Assembly (NCBI RefSeq): GCF_000526415.1
Contig: NZ_JAGA01000002.1
Span: forward strand, 2,038,001 to 2,102,000
Direction: 5' to 3'
DNA length: 64,000 nt
Source of the DNA: Kallotenue papyrolyticum
Lineage (GTDB): Bacteria; Chloroflexota; Chloroflexia; Chloroflexales; Kallotenuaceae
A model generated the notes under the pieces. That model did not search any database. It was not told the origin of the DNA and was given only the letters and a program-made list of their open reading frames with translations. The position numbers and the translations under genes are program-made. Positions 36,246-46,559 of the stretch are shown piece after piece. Numbering within the stretch: position 1 is the stretch's first letter; every line of letters begins with the position of its first letter.

Positions 36246-37232
36246 ATGACCTATGCAGCGATTACCGGTTGGGGCATGTATGTGCCGCAACAGGTTTTGA
36301 CCAACGCCGATCTGGAGCGGATGGTCGATACCAGCGACGAATGGATCGTTACGCGCACGGGCATCCGCGAGCGGCGCATTGTCGGGCCAGATGAGTCAAC
36401 GGTGAGCATGGCGGTGGCTGCTGCGCGCCAGGCCTTGGCGCGCGCCGAACTCGCGCCAGAGGCGATCGACCTGTTGATCGTGGCGACGACCACCCCGGAT
36501 CAGCTGATTCCCTCCTCGGCCTGTCTGGTGCAGACCGCGCTCGGCGCTACGCGCGCCGCGCCCATGGATCTCAACGCGGCCTGCTCCGGGTTCGTGTATG
36601 CGCTGGCGACGGCGGCGCAGTTTATTCGCACCGGCGCCGCCCGTGCTGCGCTGGTGATCGGCTCGGACACACTCTCGCGCTTCGTCAACTACCGCGACCG
36701 CAACACCTGCATTCTGTTCGGCGATGGAGCGGGCGCGGTGGTGGTGCAGCCCAGCGCTACGCCCGGCGGCGTGCTGAGCATCGATCTCGGCGGCATCCCC
36801 GGCACCGGTGATCTGCTGGAAGTGCCCGCGGGCGGTTGCCGCCTGCCGGCCTCGCCGGAGACGGTGGCCGCCGGTCAACACTACATCACCATGCAGGGCC
36901 GCGAGGTCTTCAAGCTGGCCGTGCGCGCGATGGGCGATTCCTGCGCCAAGGTGATCGACGCGGCCGGGCTGAGCCCCGAGGATGTGACGCTGTTAATCCC
37001 GCATCAGGCCAATCTGCGCATCATCGAAGCCACCGCCAAGCGCCTGGAGCTGCCGATGGAGCGCGTCTTCGTCAACATCGATCGGTACGGCAATACCTCG
37101 GCCGGCACGATTCCGATCGCAATCTGCGAGGCCGAGGCTGCCGGTCGGCTGCGCGACGGTGACTACCTAGTGCTGACCGCCTTCGGCGGAGGGCTGACCT
37201 GGGGCTCGGCGGTGGTGCGCTGGGGACGGTGA
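36246..37232 (+). CDS. fabH: 3-oxoacyl-ACP synthase III
   Basis: 328 residues with the KAS III triad: Cys113 in NAACSGFVYAL, His in LIPHQANLRI and Asn in YGNTSAGTIP. It condenses acetyl- or branched acyl-CoA with malonyl-ACP to start fatty-acid synthesis. The family's usual DTSDEWIVTRTGIRERRI stretch is near the N-terminus. The first of the fab genes; plsX, usually between rpmF and fabH, is absent. Confidence 0.97.
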   Translation: MTYAAITGWGMYVPQQVLTNADLERMVDTSDEWIVTRTGIRERRIVGPDESTVSMAVAAARQALARAELAPEAIDLLIVATTTPDQLIPSSACLVQTALGATRAAPMDLNAACSGFVYALATAAQFIRTGAARAALVIGSDTLSRFVNYRDRNTCILFGDGAGAVVVQPSATPGGVLSIDLGGIPGTGDLLEVPAGGCRLPASPETVAAGQHYITMQGREVFKLAVRAMGDSCAKVIDAAGLSPEDVTLLIPHQANLRIIEATAKRLELPMERVFVNIDRYGNTSAGTIPIAICEAEAAGRLRDGDYLVLTAFGGGLTWGSAVVRWGR

Positions 37233-37235
37233 GCG

Positions 37236-38105
37236 ATGGAACAGCCGTCGGAGGTGCACGCTCCGCCGCCGGTGCTGTCGCACTATCAGGTCGCGCCGCT
37301 GCTGGATGCGCGCCGCGCCGGGCAGGCGCAGGCCGTTACCTCGCTCGATTTGGGCCGTTCCACGCTGATGGTCTCGCTGAGCGAGCAGGGCGCGCTGTTT
37401 CCGGACGGGACCCTGCTGCGCTGGCAGGATGCCGCGACCATCGCCGCGACGCCCAATGCCTGCTTCGCGCTGCGCAACGGTGCGTGGGAGCCGATCCGCG
37501 TCTTCTCCGAGACTACCGGCTGGGTCCGTTCGCTCTATCCCACGCCCGGCGCGCCCACGACGTTGGTGGCGGGCTTTACCATGCACCGCATCAAGGGGAT
37601 CGATCCCTGGGAGGATACGCGCCGCAAAATCCGTGCGCTGGGTTCCGTCACCGGGCGCGTGCTGGATACTGCCACCGGTCTGGGCTACACCGCGATCCTG
37701 GCGGCGCGCAGCGCGCAGGAGGTGGTCACCGTCGAACTGGATCCGGCTGCGATCGAGCTGGCGCGGCTCAACCCCTGGTCGCGCGAGCTGTTCAGCGATC
37801 CGCGCATTCGGCTGATCGTGGGCGATGTCGGCGAGGTGATCCGGAGCTTTGCGGATGCCTCGTTCAGCCGCGTGATCCATGATCCGCCCGCGTTTGCGCT
37901 GGCCGGCGAGCTGTACAGCGGTGCCTTCTACCGCCAGCTCTACCGTGTGTTGAAGACAGGCGGACGCCTGTTCCACTATCTGGGTGATCTGGAGAGCGCC
38001 GCCACGCGTACGCTGCTGCCGGGTGTGCAGCGCCGGCTGCGCGAAGCCGGCTTCACGCGCATTGTGCGGCGCCCCGAAGCCTTTGGACTCCTCTGCTTCA
38101 AGTAA
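37236..38105 (+). CDS. COG2521-type predicted methyltransferase
   Basis: 289 residues. The core has MHRIKGIDPWEDTRRKI, LDTATGLGYTAILAA (motif I), VELDPAAIELARLNPWSREL, HDPPAFALAGELYS and RVLKTGGRLFHYLGD. These blocks are those I recall for the archaeal-type COG2521 predicted methyltransferases. Its place between fabH and fabD, 3 bp after fabH, is unusual. It may be co-transcribed only; substrate unknown. Confidence 0.78.
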   Translation: MEQPSEVHAPPPVLSHYQVAPLLDARRAGQAQAVTSLDLGRSTLMVSLSEQGALFPDGTLLRWQDAATIAATPNACFALRNGAWEPIRVFSETTGWVRSLYPTPGAPTTLVAGFTMHRIKGIDPWEDTRRKIRALGSVTGRVLDTATGLGYTAILAARSAQEVVTVELDPAAIELARLNPWSRELFSDPRIRLIVGDVGEVIRSFADASFSRVIHDPPAFALAGELYSGAFYRQLYRVLKTGGRLFHYLGDLESAATRTLLPGVQRRLREAGFTRIVRRPEAFGLLCFK

Positions 38106-38130
38106 CGACGCCACAGGAGCATCGATCAGC

Positions 38131-39105
38131 ATGAGTGACACACCGCATCGACATTCTTCCGCGAGCGCCTGGGTCTTTCCCGGCCAGGGATCGCAGAGCG
38201 TTGGCATGGGCCAGGATGTGTACCAAGCCTCACCGGCGGCACGCGCGATCTTCGATGAGGCCGATGCAACGCTGGGCTTTGCGCTGAGTCGGCTCTGCTT
38301 CGCAGGACCGCCGGAGACATTAACGCAGACCGAAAACGCACAGCCGGCGCTGCTGACGACCAGCATAGCGCTGCTGGCGGCGGCACGCGAGCGCGCCGGT
38401 GACGCGCTGAGCGAGCCGGCCTTGGCGGCGGGTCATTCGCTGGGGGAGTACAGCGCGTTGGTGGCAGCGGGCGCATTGCGCTTTGCCGATGCGCTGCGTT
38501 TGGTGCGGCGGCGCGGCGAGCTGATGGCAGCGGCGCGCGAAGGCACCATGGCGGCGATCATGGGCCTCGATCTGGAAAGCCTGCGTGCGGTCTGTGCCGA
38601 AGCCAGCAGCGTCGGCGTGGTGGTGGTTGCCAACGAGAACTCGCCCGGCCAACTGGTGATCAGCGGCGTCACCGCGGCGGTGGAGCGGGCCATGGAGCTC
38701 GCCCGGCAGCGCGGTGCGAAACGCGCTGTGCTGCTCAACGTATCGGCGGCCTTTCACTCGCCGTTGATGGAGCAGGCCGCCGCGGGCCTGGCCGAGGCGG
38801 TTGCCGCCGTCACCGAGCTGCAGGCGCCGCGCTTCCCGGTGATCTCCAATGTGACGGCGACACCCCTAACGACGCCAGAAGCGATTCGTGCCGAGCTGGT
38901 GGCGCAGGTCACCGCGCCGGTCCGCTGGATCGCCTCGGTAGAGCGGCTGGTTGCCGCAGGGGTGACGCACTGCATCGAGATCGGCCCCGGCACAGTGCTG
39001 ACCGGCTTGATCAAGCGCATTGCGCCGCAACTGGCGCTGCGCAATGTCCATTCGCTGGCGACGGTTGAAGCATGGATCACGGCGGAGCAAGCCGGCCAGG
39101 CGTGA
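38131..39105 (+). CDS. fabD: Malonyl-CoA:ACP transacylase
   Basis: 324 residues with FPGQGSQSVGMG at the N-terminus, the nucleophile elbow GHSLGEYSAL and the catalytic His in NVSAAFHSPLM. It loads malonyl groups on ACP. GGAG precedes the ATG by 11 nt. The 3' end overlaps the next gene. Confidence 0.97.
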   Translation: MSDTPHRHSSASAWVFPGQGSQSVGMGQDVYQASPAARAIFDEADATLGFALSRLCFAGPPETLTQTENAQPALLTTSIALLAAARERAGDALSEPALAAGHSLGEYSALVAAGALRFADALRLVRRRGELMAAAREGTMAAIMGLDLESLRAVCAEASSVGVVVVANENSPGQLVISGVTAAVERAMELARQRGAKRAVLLNVSAAFHSPLMEQAAAGLAEAVAAVTELQAPRFPVISNVTATPLTTPEAIRAELVAQVTAPVRWIASVERLVAAGVTHCIEIGPGTVLTGLIKRIAPQLALRNVHSLATVEAWITAEQAGQA

Positions 39106-41570
39106 GCCTGGCACTGCGCGCGGTCGATCGGCCTGCCGGGTCGCTGCTGACGAGCGGCTACGCGGCGCTGATCCTGGTATTGGCGGCGCTGGTCGTCAGC
39201 GGTGGCGCGCTGGGGCTGCTGGGCCTGCCCCTGCACGCCGCCTGGCAGCTCCTGGTAGCCGCGTTGCTGCTGACGCCGCTGTTGGTCGCCGCGCGGCCCT
39301 GGCGGATCGTTGTGCGGCCGAGCGATGCGGTGCTGGCGCTGGTGCTGATCGTCGTCGGCTGGCGCGTCCTGGCGCCCGCCTGGCCGGCGCTGCTGCCGCC
39401 CGGTGATGGCCCGGATGCCGCGCATCATGCCGCGCTGGCGCGCTTTCTTCAGGATCAGCGGCGCCTGCCGACGCATGACGACGCGCTGGTGCTGATCGAG
39501 ATGGCCGACTATCCGCCGGGCTTTGCCCTGCTGAGCGCCCTGGCCGCCGACCTGACCGGGCTGCCGCCGGCACGGGTGGTGTATCCCCTGGCGGCGCTGG
39601 CGGTGCTGTTGGGCGTGCTGGGCGTGGCCGTCCTGGGGGCGACCACCGCGCCGCGCGCTGCGCCGGTGGCGGCGGGCGCGGCCTTGCTGGCACTGCTGAC
39701 GCCGGAGTACACGCTCGGCATCATTGTCGACGAGCAGTACTATCCGCAGGCGCTGGCGCAGGCGCTGATCGTCGCGGCGACCGCCCTGACGACGCAGTAC
39801 GTGCTGTGTCCCGCGCCGGTGCGCCTGGCGGCCCTGGCGCTGGTGCTGCTGGCGCTGGCCTGGAGCTATCCCTCCTGGCTGCCGGTGGCGCTGCTGGCGG
39901 TCGGGCTGGGGCTGCTGGCGCGGCCTGGCGCCTGGTGGCGACGGCTCACCGCGGTCCTGCTGACGCTGATGCCCGCGCTGCTGGGCGCGGCGCTGCTGGC
40001 GCAGGGACGTCTGGCAACGGGACGCGCCGTGCTGCTGCACGAGGGCAGCACGATCCGCACGCCGCTGCTGGCGCTGGGTCTGACGCTGCCGCTGCTGGCG
40101 CTGCTCGGGGTGGTGCGCGGCGGGCAACGCCGGCGCTGGCCGGGCCTGGCGCTGCTGATCGCCGCCGTCGCGCACCTGGCGGCGCTGGCCTGGTTGTGGC
40201 AGCGCGCCCTGATCGCCGGCTACATCTACTACAAAGGCTACTACCTGCTGGCCCTGCTGCTGCCGTTGCCGATCGGCTGGCTGCTGGCCGATCTGGTGGC
40301 GTGGCTGTGCGGCGGCGCGCGCGTAGCGCTGGCGCAGAGCGCGACCCTGGCCGCGCTGACGGCGCTGGCGGTCGCAATGCCGCCGCCACGCGCGCCGCTG
40401 GTGATCGGCGAAGGGCTGCTGCAGGTGGCCGAACAGGCGCGTCGGCTGGGGCACGGCGCCGATCTGACCTATGTGTTGCAGCATCCGGGCATCACCGCCT
40501 ACTGGCTCCACGTTGGCGTCCTGGGACAGCCGCGCGATGCACGCGCCAACGCCTGGTTGAGCGCGCCGCCGCTTGACTTCGGCGCCTGGTACTTCAACCC
40601 GGAAGCGCCGCCGCTGGCCCTCGTGGAGCGCCCTGCACTGCCGGAGTGGGCCGCGGGCCTGACGACGCGCGTGGCCGGCGCCTGCTGCCTGGTGGTGGAG
40701 AAGACTACCGCCTACCCGGCGGCGCTGCAACGTCTCGCGCCGCTGGCACTGAACTTCCGCGTCAGCGCCGAGGCGAGCCGCCTGAAGATCTTCACAGAGG
40801 TCTATGATCAGCGCACCATGCCGCTGCGCTTGCAGGTGGTCGCCCGCCGCGATGGCGCGCCGCTCGCGACGCGCGCCCTGGAGCTGCCGCTGCGCGCGGG
40901 ACGGCTCCAGTACGTTGGTTTCGATCTCGACCCGGCGACGCTGGCGGGCAGCGGCTACCGCAACGACGAACAACAGCAGTGGGCAGCGGCCGCGCTGCCG
41001 GAGACCTACGAGCTGGTGCTCCAGCTCGTGGGTGGCGAGCAGGTACTTCAGGAACAGGTCGTCGCCGCCTGGCAGGCCGGCCTATCGATCGAGCGAGCAT
41101 TTGGTGTATGGTACTGGTGGTTGCCGCCGGCGCACACGCCGGCGCTGCCCGCCCGCGCGCTGACCCTAGGCGAGGCGATCGCGCTACGCGGCGTGGCGCT
41201 CGACACGCCGCGCGTGCGTCCTGGCGAGAGGCTGCGCGTGCGTCTGACCTGGGAGGCGCGCCGCACGGTCGGGCAGCGCTATCAAACCTTTGTGCAACTG
41301 ATCGCTGCCGATGGCGGCGCGGCGCTCAGCGTCGAGGGCGATCCCGGGGGTGGCAGCGCGCCCACCTGGCGCTGGCAGGCCGGCGATCGGATCGCCGATG
41401 CCTGGCAGGTGGCGCTGCCGCCCACGCTCCAGCCAGGGCGCTACACGCTGGTGGTGGGCATGTACGATCCGGCGACCGGACGGCGGCTGGAGGCCTGGCA
41501 GCAGCAGCCCTCGCTCCAACGCTTCTGGAGCGATGCGCTGCCGCTGGGCGAGGTGGAGGTGCAACCATGA
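39072..41570 (+). CDS. Large polytopic membrane protein, GT-C-like, with C-terminal beta domain
   Basis: 832 residues. About a dozen hydrophobic segments fill residues 25-470, followed by a soluble region of ~360 residues. The latter ends with a beta-sandwich pattern, [20 protein letters not shown] and [15 protein letters not shown], seen in many Chloroflexota membrane glycosyltransferases. The loop [20 protein letters not shown] could be the acidic active loop of a GT-C fold. The first ATG overlaps fabD by 34 bp; GTG at 39102 is an alternative start. Role unknown. Confidence 0.65.
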   Translation: MDHGGASRPGVSLALRAVDRPAGSLLTSGYAALILVLAALVVSGGALGLLGLPLHAAWQLLVAALLLTPLLVAARPWRIVVRPSDAVLALVLIVVGWRVLAPAWPALLPPGDGPDAAHHAALARFLQDQRRLPTHDDALVLIEMADYPPGFALLSALAADLTGLPPARVVYPLAALAVLLGVLGVAVLGATTAPRAAPVAAGAALLALLTPEYTLGIIVDEQYYPQALAQALIVAATALTTQYVLCPAPVRLAALALVLLALAWSYPSWLPVALLAVGLGLLARPGAWWRRLTAVLLTLMPALLGAALLAQGRLATGRAVLLHEGSTIRTPLLALGLTLPLLALLGVVRGGQRRRWPGLALLIAAVAHLAALAWLWQRALIAGYIYYKGYYLLALLLPLPIGWLLADLVAWLCGGARVALAQSATLAALTALAVAMPPPRAPLVIGEGLLQVAEQARRLGHGADLTYVLQHPGITAYWLHVGVLGQPRDARANAWLSAPPLDFGAWYFNPEAPPLALVERPALPEWAAGLTTRVAGACCLVVEKTTAYPAALQRLAPLALNFRVSAEASRLKIFTEVYDQRTMPLRLQVVARRDGAPLATRALELPLRAGRLQYVGFDLDPATLAGSGYRNDEQQQWAAAALPETYELVLQLVGGEQVLQEQVVAAWQAGLSIERAFGVWYWWLPPAHTPALPARALTLGEAIALRGVALDTPRVRPGERLRVRLTWEARRTVGQRYQTFVQLIAADGGAALSVEGDPGGGSAPTWRWQAGDRIADAWQVALPPTLQPGRYTLVVGMYDPATGRRLEAWQQQPSLQRFWSDALPLGEVEVQP

Positions 41571-42328
41571 GCTTCGGCGCGCGCCCACTGGAGCAGCAGG
41601 TGGCGATCGTGACGGGTGCCTCGCGCGGCATCGGGCGCGCGATTGCCCTGGCGCTGGCCGAAGCCGGTGCCAGAGTGGTGGTCAACTACCATCGCAATCG
41701 GGTCGGGGCCGAAGAGGTGGCCGGGCTGATCGTGGGTCGTGGCGGCGCAGCTCTGCCCTACGGCGCCGATGTGGTGGTTCCCGATCAGGTGCGCGTCATG
41801 GTCGAGCAGACCATCGCCGCCTGGGGGCGGATCGATATCCTGGTCAACAACGCCGGCATCACCCGTGACGCGCCCTTCATGCGCATGCGCGAGGAGCAGT
41901 GGCAGGCGGTGCTGGAGATCGATCTGACGTCGGCGCTGGTGTGTGCGCAGATGGTGGTGCCGTTTATGAGCGCGCGCGGCTATGGTCGGATCGTCAACAT
42001 GGCCTCGCTGGCCGGCCTGGCCGGCAATCTGGGCCAGGCCAACTACGCCGCGGCCAAGGCCGGACTGATCGCTCTGACCAAAGCCCTGGCGCGCGAGCTG
42101 GCGCCGGTCGGCATCACCGTCAACGCGGTCGCGCCCGGCTACATCGATACCGATATGCTGGACGACGTGCCGCAACGACAGATCGAGTGGGCGCTGCAGG
42201 CCATTCCTATGCGGCGGCTGGGCAGTCCGGAGGAGGTGGCCGCGGCGGTGCGCTTTCTGGCGCTGCCGGAAGCCTCGTACATCACCGGCCATACGCTGGT
42301 GGTCGATGGCGGCTGGGTCATGCCCTGA
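41567..42328 (+). CDS. fabG: 3-oxoacyl-ACP reductase, complete active site
   Basis: 253-residue SDR with the nucleotide motif [19 protein letters not shown], catalytic Ser in IVNMASLAG, and Tyr-x-x-x-Lys in [10 protein letters not shown]. It reduces 3-oxoacyl-ACP with NADPH. GGTGGAGGTG precedes the ATG, which overlaps the previous stop. The closely related third copy at 43201 has the same complete site. Confidence 0.93.
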   Translation: MSFGARPLEQQVAIVTGASRGIGRAIALALAEAGARVVVNYHRNRVGAEEVAGLIVGRGGAALPYGADVVVPDQVRVMVEQTIAAWGRIDILVNNAGITRDAPFMRMREEQWQAVLEIDLTSALVCAQMVVPFMSARGYGRIVNMASLAGLAGNLGQANYAAAKAGLIALTKALARELAPVGITVNAVAPGYIDTDMLDDVPQRQIEWALQAIPMRRLGSPEEVAAAVRFLALPEASYITGHTLVVDGGWVMP

Positions 42329-42417
42329 GGCGCGTGGCGCTGCTGCCCACGCCTGCGCGGCAATGCGGTAGAATGGTGTGCCGCCGACGCTGCGGCGGCG
42401 ATGGGCTTGAGCGGTGT

Positions 42418-43164
42418 ATGGATGTCAGCGGACAGGTAGCGATTGTCACCGGTGGATCGCGCGGCATTGGCGCCGCGGTGGTGCGCATGCTGGCCGAGCG
42501 CGGCGCGCAGGTGCTCTTCTGCTACCGCGAGCGTGTCGCTGCCGCGCAGGAGCTGCTTGATCGCTGCGCCGGGTTGCCCGGCGAGGTGGCCGCGCAAGCG
42601 TGCGATGTGCGCGATGCGGCGCAGGTGCAGCGCCTGGTCGCCGCGGCGCTCGAACGCTGGGGCCGCCTCGATATTCTGATCAACAATGCCGCCGTGTTGG
42701 ACAACGCGCCCGTGCAGACGCTGACGCCGGCGCGCTGGCAATCCGTGCTGGCAACGACCCTGCACGGCGCCTACCACACCTGCAAGGCCGCGCTCAAGCC
42801 AATGCTCAAACAGCGCTACGGGCGCATCGTCAACGTCGGCGGGCTGCAGGGCAAGGCTGGCAGCTACGCGCAGGCCAATTATGCTGCCGCCGCTGGCGGA
42901 CTGTTCGGCCTGACGCGCGCCCTGGCGCGTGAGGTGGCGCCCTGGAACATCACCGTCAACGCCGTCGCGCCCGGGCTGGTCGCTACCGAGATGCTGGCGC
43001 AGCAGCCGCCCGAAGTGCGCGCGCTGGGCCTGGCGGTCGCTGCGCAGCGCCGCGTGGGCACGCCCGAAGAGGTCGCCTATGCCGTGCTCTTCTTCGCTTC
43101 GCGCGGCGCATCCTTCATCACCGGTCAGACCCTAGCGGTGGATGGCGGCTGGACCATGACGTGA
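42418..43164 (+). CDS. FabG-like SDR lacking catalytic Ser and Lys
   Basis: 248 residues with an intact Rossmann motif TGGSRGIGAAVV and INNAAV. The catalytic Ser is replaced by Gly (IVNVGGLQG versus IVNMASLAG). The Tyr-x-x-x-Lys becomes Tyr-x-x-x-Ala (NYAAAAGGL versus NYAAAKAGL). Tyr is kept but Ser and Lys are gone, so ketoreductase activity is unlikely. The C-terminal VAPGLVATEML and [13 protein letters not shown] are conserved, suggesting a maintained structural or regulatory role. TAGAAT near 42370 may be its own -10 box. Confidence 0.9.
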   Translation: MDVSGQVAIVTGGSRGIGAAVVRMLAERGAQVLFCYRERVAAAQELLDRCAGLPGEVAAQACDVRDAAQVQRLVAAALERWGRLDILINNAAVLDNAPVQTLTPARWQSVLATTLHGAYHTCKAALKPMLKQRYGRIVNVGGLQGKAGSYAQANYAAAAGGLFGLTRALAREVAPWNITVNAVAPGLVATEMLAQQPPEVRALGLAVAAQRRVGTPEEVAYAVLFFASRGASFITGQTLAVDGGWTMT

Positions 43165-43200
43165 ATAACGGGCAGGCTGCATGGCCCTTGGGAGAGTGAT

Positions 43201-43953
43201 ATGCGCATCGATCTCAGCAACAAAGTCGCGATCGTCACAGGCGCCTCGCGCGGCATCGGGCGGGCGATCGCCCTGGCGTTGGCCGCAGCCGGCGCCAACG
43301 TCGTCGTCAACTACCGCGGCCAGCAGGCGGCAGCGGAGGAGGTCGTCGCCGCGATCGGCGCGGCAGGCGGGCAGGCGCTGGCGGTGCAGGGCGATGTCGC
43401 ACAGGCGGTGGATGTCGAGCGGCTGGTCAAGACCACGCTCGACGCCTGGGGCCGGGTTGACATTCTGGTCAACAACGCCGGTATCACGCGCGACAACCTG
43501 CTGCTACGCATGAAGGACGAGGAGTGGGACGCCGTCTTCGCCACCAACCTGCGCGGCGCGTACCTGCTGACCAAAGCGGTGCTGCGCCCGATGATGAAGG
43601 CGCGCTGGGGGCGCATCATCAACATCGCATCGGTGGTAGGGCTGACCGGCAACGCGGGCCAGGCCAACTATGCCGCGGCCAAGGCTGGCCTGATCGGCTT
43701 CACCAAAACGGTGGCGCGCGAGATGGCCTCGCGCGGCATCACCGCCAACGTGGTCGCGCCCGGCTACGTGGAGACCGACATCACCGGTGGCCTGTCGGAC
43801 GAGATCAAGGCCGCCGCGCTGCGCAGCATTCCGCTGGAACGCTTTGGTCGGCCTGCGGATGTCGCGCCGGCGGTCGTCTTTCTGGCCTCGGATGCGGCGG
43901 GCTACATCACCGGCCAGACGCTGGCCGTGGACGGCGGCATGACCATGTGTTGA
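43201..43953 (+). CDS. fabG: 3-oxoacyl-ACP reductase, canonical
   Basis: 250 residues with [42 protein letters not shown] (Ser), [14 protein letters not shown] (Tyr and Lys) and the FabG-typical [11 protein letters not shown]. Of the three SDRs this is the one most like E. coli FabG. It lies between the degenerate SDR and accC. Confidence 0.96.
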   Translation: MRIDLSNKVAIVTGASRGIGRAIALALAAAGANVVVNYRGQQAAAEEVVAAIGAAGGQALAVQGDVAQAVDVERLVKTTLDAWGRVDILVNNAGITRDNLLLRMKDEEWDAVFATNLRGAYLLTKAVLRPMMKARWGRIINIASVVGLTGNAGQANYAAAKAGLIGFTKTVAREMASRGITANVVAPGYVETDITGGLSDEIKAAALRSIPLERFGRPADVAPAVVFLASDAAGYITGQTLAVDGGMTMC

Positions 43954-44000
43954 GGCCGCGCATGGCGGCCAGCCAATCGCAAGGAGCATCGGACACCTGC

Positions 44001-45353
44001 ATGCTTGAGAAAGTGTTGATTGCCAATCGCGGCGAGATCGCCGTGCGCATTGTGCGCGCCTGTCGCGAACTGGGGATTCGCTCGGTGGTGGCCTACTCCG
44101 AGGCCGACCGCGACTCGCTGGCCGTGCGGCTGGCCGATGAAGCGGTCTGCATCGGGCCGCCACCGCCGGCCAAGAGCTACCTGCACGCGCCCTCGCTGCT
44201 CAGCGCGGCGCTGATCACCGGCTGCGACGCAGTGCATCCCGGCTACGGTTTTCTGTCGGAAAATCCTTACTTCGCCGAAGTGATCAAGCAGTGTGGGCTG
44301 ACCTTTGTCGGGCCTGAGCCGGAGGCGATCGCGATCATGGGCGATAAAGCCGCGGCGCGCGCCGCGATGCGCGCGGCCGGCCTACCGGTGATGCCCGGCT
44401 CGGAGCAGACCCTGGCATCGGTGGACGAGGCGCGTGAGCTGGCGCAGACGATCGGCTATCCCGTGTTGCTCAAGGCGGCGGCGGGCGGAGGTGGCCGCGG
44501 GATGCGCATCGTGCCCAACGACGCCGAGCTGCCGCGCGCCTTTGCGACCGCCAAGGCCGAAGCGGAAGCGGCCTTCGGCAACGGCGCGCTCTACCTGGAG
44601 AAGTTCCTGCCGGTGGCGCGCCACATCGAGATCCAGGTGCTGGCCGACAAGCACGGCCACGTGATCCACCTGGGCGAGCGTGAATGCTCGATCCAGCGCC
44701 GTCACCAGAAGCTGATCGAAGAAGCGCCCTCGCCGGTGGTGGATGAGGCGCTGCGCCAACGCATGGGCGCCGCGGCCGTGGCGGGCGCGCGTGCGATCGA
44801 CTACATTGGCGCCGGCACGATGGAGTTTCTGCTCGATCCGGAGGGCAATTTCTACTTTATCGAGATGAATACGCGCATTCAGGTCGAGCATCCCATCACC
44901 GAATACGTCACCGGTCTGGATCTGGTCAAATGGCAACTGCGCATCGCTGCCGGCGAGCGGTTGACGATCCAACAGGCTGACGTTAGAATGAGCGGGCATG
45001 CGATTGAATGCCGGGTCAATGCCGAGGATCCCGCGCGCGATTTCTTGCCGCAGGCCGGCGAGATCGAGCTGTACTTGCCGCCGGGCGGGCCGGGGGTGCG
45101 CATCGACTCGCATCTGTATTCGGGCTATGTCGTGCCGCCCAACTACGACTCGCTGCTGGCCAAGATGATCGCCTGGGGCAGCGACCGGGCCGAGGCCTTG
45201 GCGCGCATGCGGCGCGCGTTGGATGAGTGCATCATCACCGGGGTGGCCACGACGATCCCGTTGCACGCCGCGCTGCTGCGCGATGAACGCTTCTGCCGTG
45301 GCGACTTCTCGACCCGCTACCTGGGCGAGTTTCTGGAGCGCGGCGCGTTCTGA
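44001..45353 (+). CDS. accC: Biotin carboxylase of acetyl-CoA carboxylase
   Basis: 450 residues with the AccC start [20 protein letters not shown], the ATP-grasp glycine loop [31 protein letters not shown], and the active-site block [16 protein letters not shown]. It carboxylates biotin on BCCP to begin malonyl-CoA synthesis. No accB (BCCP) or accAD lies in the window. An AAGGAG is 14 nt upstream, a longer gap than usual. Confidence 0.97.
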   Translation: MLEKVLIANRGEIAVRIVRACRELGIRSVVAYSEADRDSLAVRLADEAVCIGPPPPAKSYLHAPSLLSAALITGCDAVHPGYGFLSENPYFAEVIKQCGLTFVGPEPEAIAIMGDKAAARAAMRAAGLPVMPGSEQTLASVDEARELAQTIGYPVLLKAAAGGGGRGMRIVPNDAELPRAFATAKAEAEAAFGNGALYLEKFLPVARHIEIQVLADKHGHVIHLGERECSIQRRHQKLIEEAPSPVVDEALRQRMGAAAVAGARAIDYIGAGTMEFLLDPEGNFYFIEMNTRIQVEHPITEYVTGLDLVKWQLRIAAGERLTIQQADVRMSGHAIECRVNAEDPARDFLPQAGEIELYLPPGGPGVRIDSHLYSGYVVPPNYDSLLAKMIAWGSDRAEALARMRRALDECIITGVATTIPLHAALLRDERFCRGDFSTRYLGEFLERGAF

Positions 45354-45391
45354 CGGCGCAGTGTGGATGATGGCGGAAGGGTAGAGGACCA

Positions 45392-45736
45392 ATGCCTGTT
45401 CCCAACGGAACTGTGACCATGGCGCCCGGCGCGCTGATCAGCATCATCAGCCGCACGGTGCAGGACGTGCCCGGTGTGGTGCGCATGGGCACCGTGCCGC
45501 CCTCGCGCGTCGGGCAGCTCTTGACCGGTAGCCACACGCGCGATGGGGTGCTGGTGCGCGTGATGGACGGCACGCTGAGCGCGGATGTGTATCTGATCGC
45601 CGAGAGCGATACCAACCTGCTGGAGCTGGGCGAGCGCGTCCAGGCCGCGGTCGCCTATGCCATCCGCGAGCTGGTGGGCATGCAGGTGCGCGACGTCAAT
45701 GTCTATATCCAGGACGTGGAGGCAGCGCGTGCCTAA
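45392..45736 (+). CDS. Asp23/Gls24 family protein
   Basis: A 114-residue cytoplasmic protein with the family pattern: APGALISIISRTVQDVPGVV at the start, and ELVGMQVRDVNVYIQDV at the end. In Firmicutes such proteins (YqhY type) sit between accC and nusB and influence acetyl-CoA carboxylase; the gene order here is identical. Its stop overlaps the GTG start of nusB by 8 bp. Confidence 0.88.
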   Translation: MPVPNGTVTMAPGALISIISRTVQDVPGVVRMGTVPPSRVGQLLTGSHTRDGVLVRVMDGTLSADVYLIAESDTNLLELGERVQAAVAYAIRELVGMQVRDVNVYIQDVEAARA

Positions 45737-46145
45737 TGTGCGTCATCGTGCGCGCATCGCGGCGATGCAGACCCTGTACGAGCTCGATCTCACCGACCAT
45801 CCGCTGGAGCCGACGTTGGAGCGGCGCATCGCGGATGAGGCGCTGTCCGCCGAGGGCGCCGATTTCGCGCGGCGCATCGCGCGCGGTGCCTGGGAGCTGC
45901 GCCACGAGATCGACGCGATCATCGAACAGGCTGCGCCGCACTGGCCGCTCTACCAGATGCCGCCCATCGAAAAGGCGATTCTGCGCCTGGCGATCTGGGA
46001 ACTGCTCTACAATAAGCACGATCCCGCGCCGATGAAGGCGGTGATCAACGAGGCCGTTGAGCTGGGCAAGCACTTCGGCGGCGCCAACTCAGGGCGCTTC
46101 ATCAACGGGGTTTTAGGCACGGTCGTCAAAACGCGGCTGGCCTGA
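45729..46145 (+). CDS. nusB: Transcription antitermination factor NusB
   Basis: 138 residues. The GTG at 45729 starts [20 protein letters not shown], the NusB N-terminus. The C-terminus has [16 protein letters not shown] and [25 protein letters not shown], the NusB signature. It acts with NusE on ribosomal RNA antitermination. It overlaps the Asp23-family gene by 8 bp. Confidence 0.94.
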   Translation: MPNVRHRARIAAMQTLYELDLTDHPLEPTLERRIADEALSAEGADFARRIARGAWELRHEIDAIIEQAAPHWPLYQMPPIEKAILRLAIWELLYNKHDPAPMKAVINEAVELGKHFGGANSGRFINGVLGTVVKTRLA

Positions 46146-46195
46146 CCATACACGCTGTCGAGACGCGTCGTGCCGACGCACAAGGAGAAGCACGC

Positions 46196-46426
46196 ATGGA
46201 AGAACGGTTGCGCAAACTGATCGCCGAGCAGCTGGGAGTCGACGAGAGCCGGGTCGTGCCCGAGGCATCCTTTACCGAGGATCTCGAGGCCGACTCGCTT
46301 GACCTGGTCGAGCTGATCATGTCGCTGGAAGAGGAGTTCGGCGTCGAGATCCCCGACGAGGACGCCGAGAAGATCACCACGGTCGGCGACGCCATCAACT
46401 ACCTGCGTCAGCGCAGCGCAGCTTAA
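46196..46426 (+). CDS. acpP: Acyl carrier protein
   Basis: 76 residues, acidic. The phosphopantetheine serine lies in [18 protein letters not shown], flanked by [11 protein letters not shown]. It carries growing acyl chains for the fab enzymes upstream. AAGGAG precedes the ATG. A 12-bp terminator hairpin follows. Confidence 0.96.
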   Translation: MEERLRKLIAEQLGVDESRVVPEASFTEDLEADSLDLVELIMSLEEEFGVEIPDEDAEKITTVGDAINYLRQRSAA

Positions 46427-46449
46427 GGCGTGTGCCAACCACGCTCGCC

Positions 46450-46480
46450 CGGACGCCGTGACCGTCACGGCGTCCGTTGT
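46450..46480 (+). terminator. Terminator after acpP
   Basis: CGGACGCCGTGA (46450-46461) pairs perfectly with TCACGGCGTCCG (46465-46476) over a 3-nt loop and is followed by TTGTGTTGG. Confidence 0.75.
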
Positions 46481-46559
46481 GTTGGCGCAGCGCGGGCGTC
46501 TTGTGGTAGCATGAAGACGTATACCCTGTCGCGGGGATCAGGCAGGCCGGGAGAGCTGC

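Noticed and set aside
38754-40973. 739-aa minus-strand frame rich in Gln and Arg
   Set aside because: Low-complexity antisense of fabD and the membrane protein.
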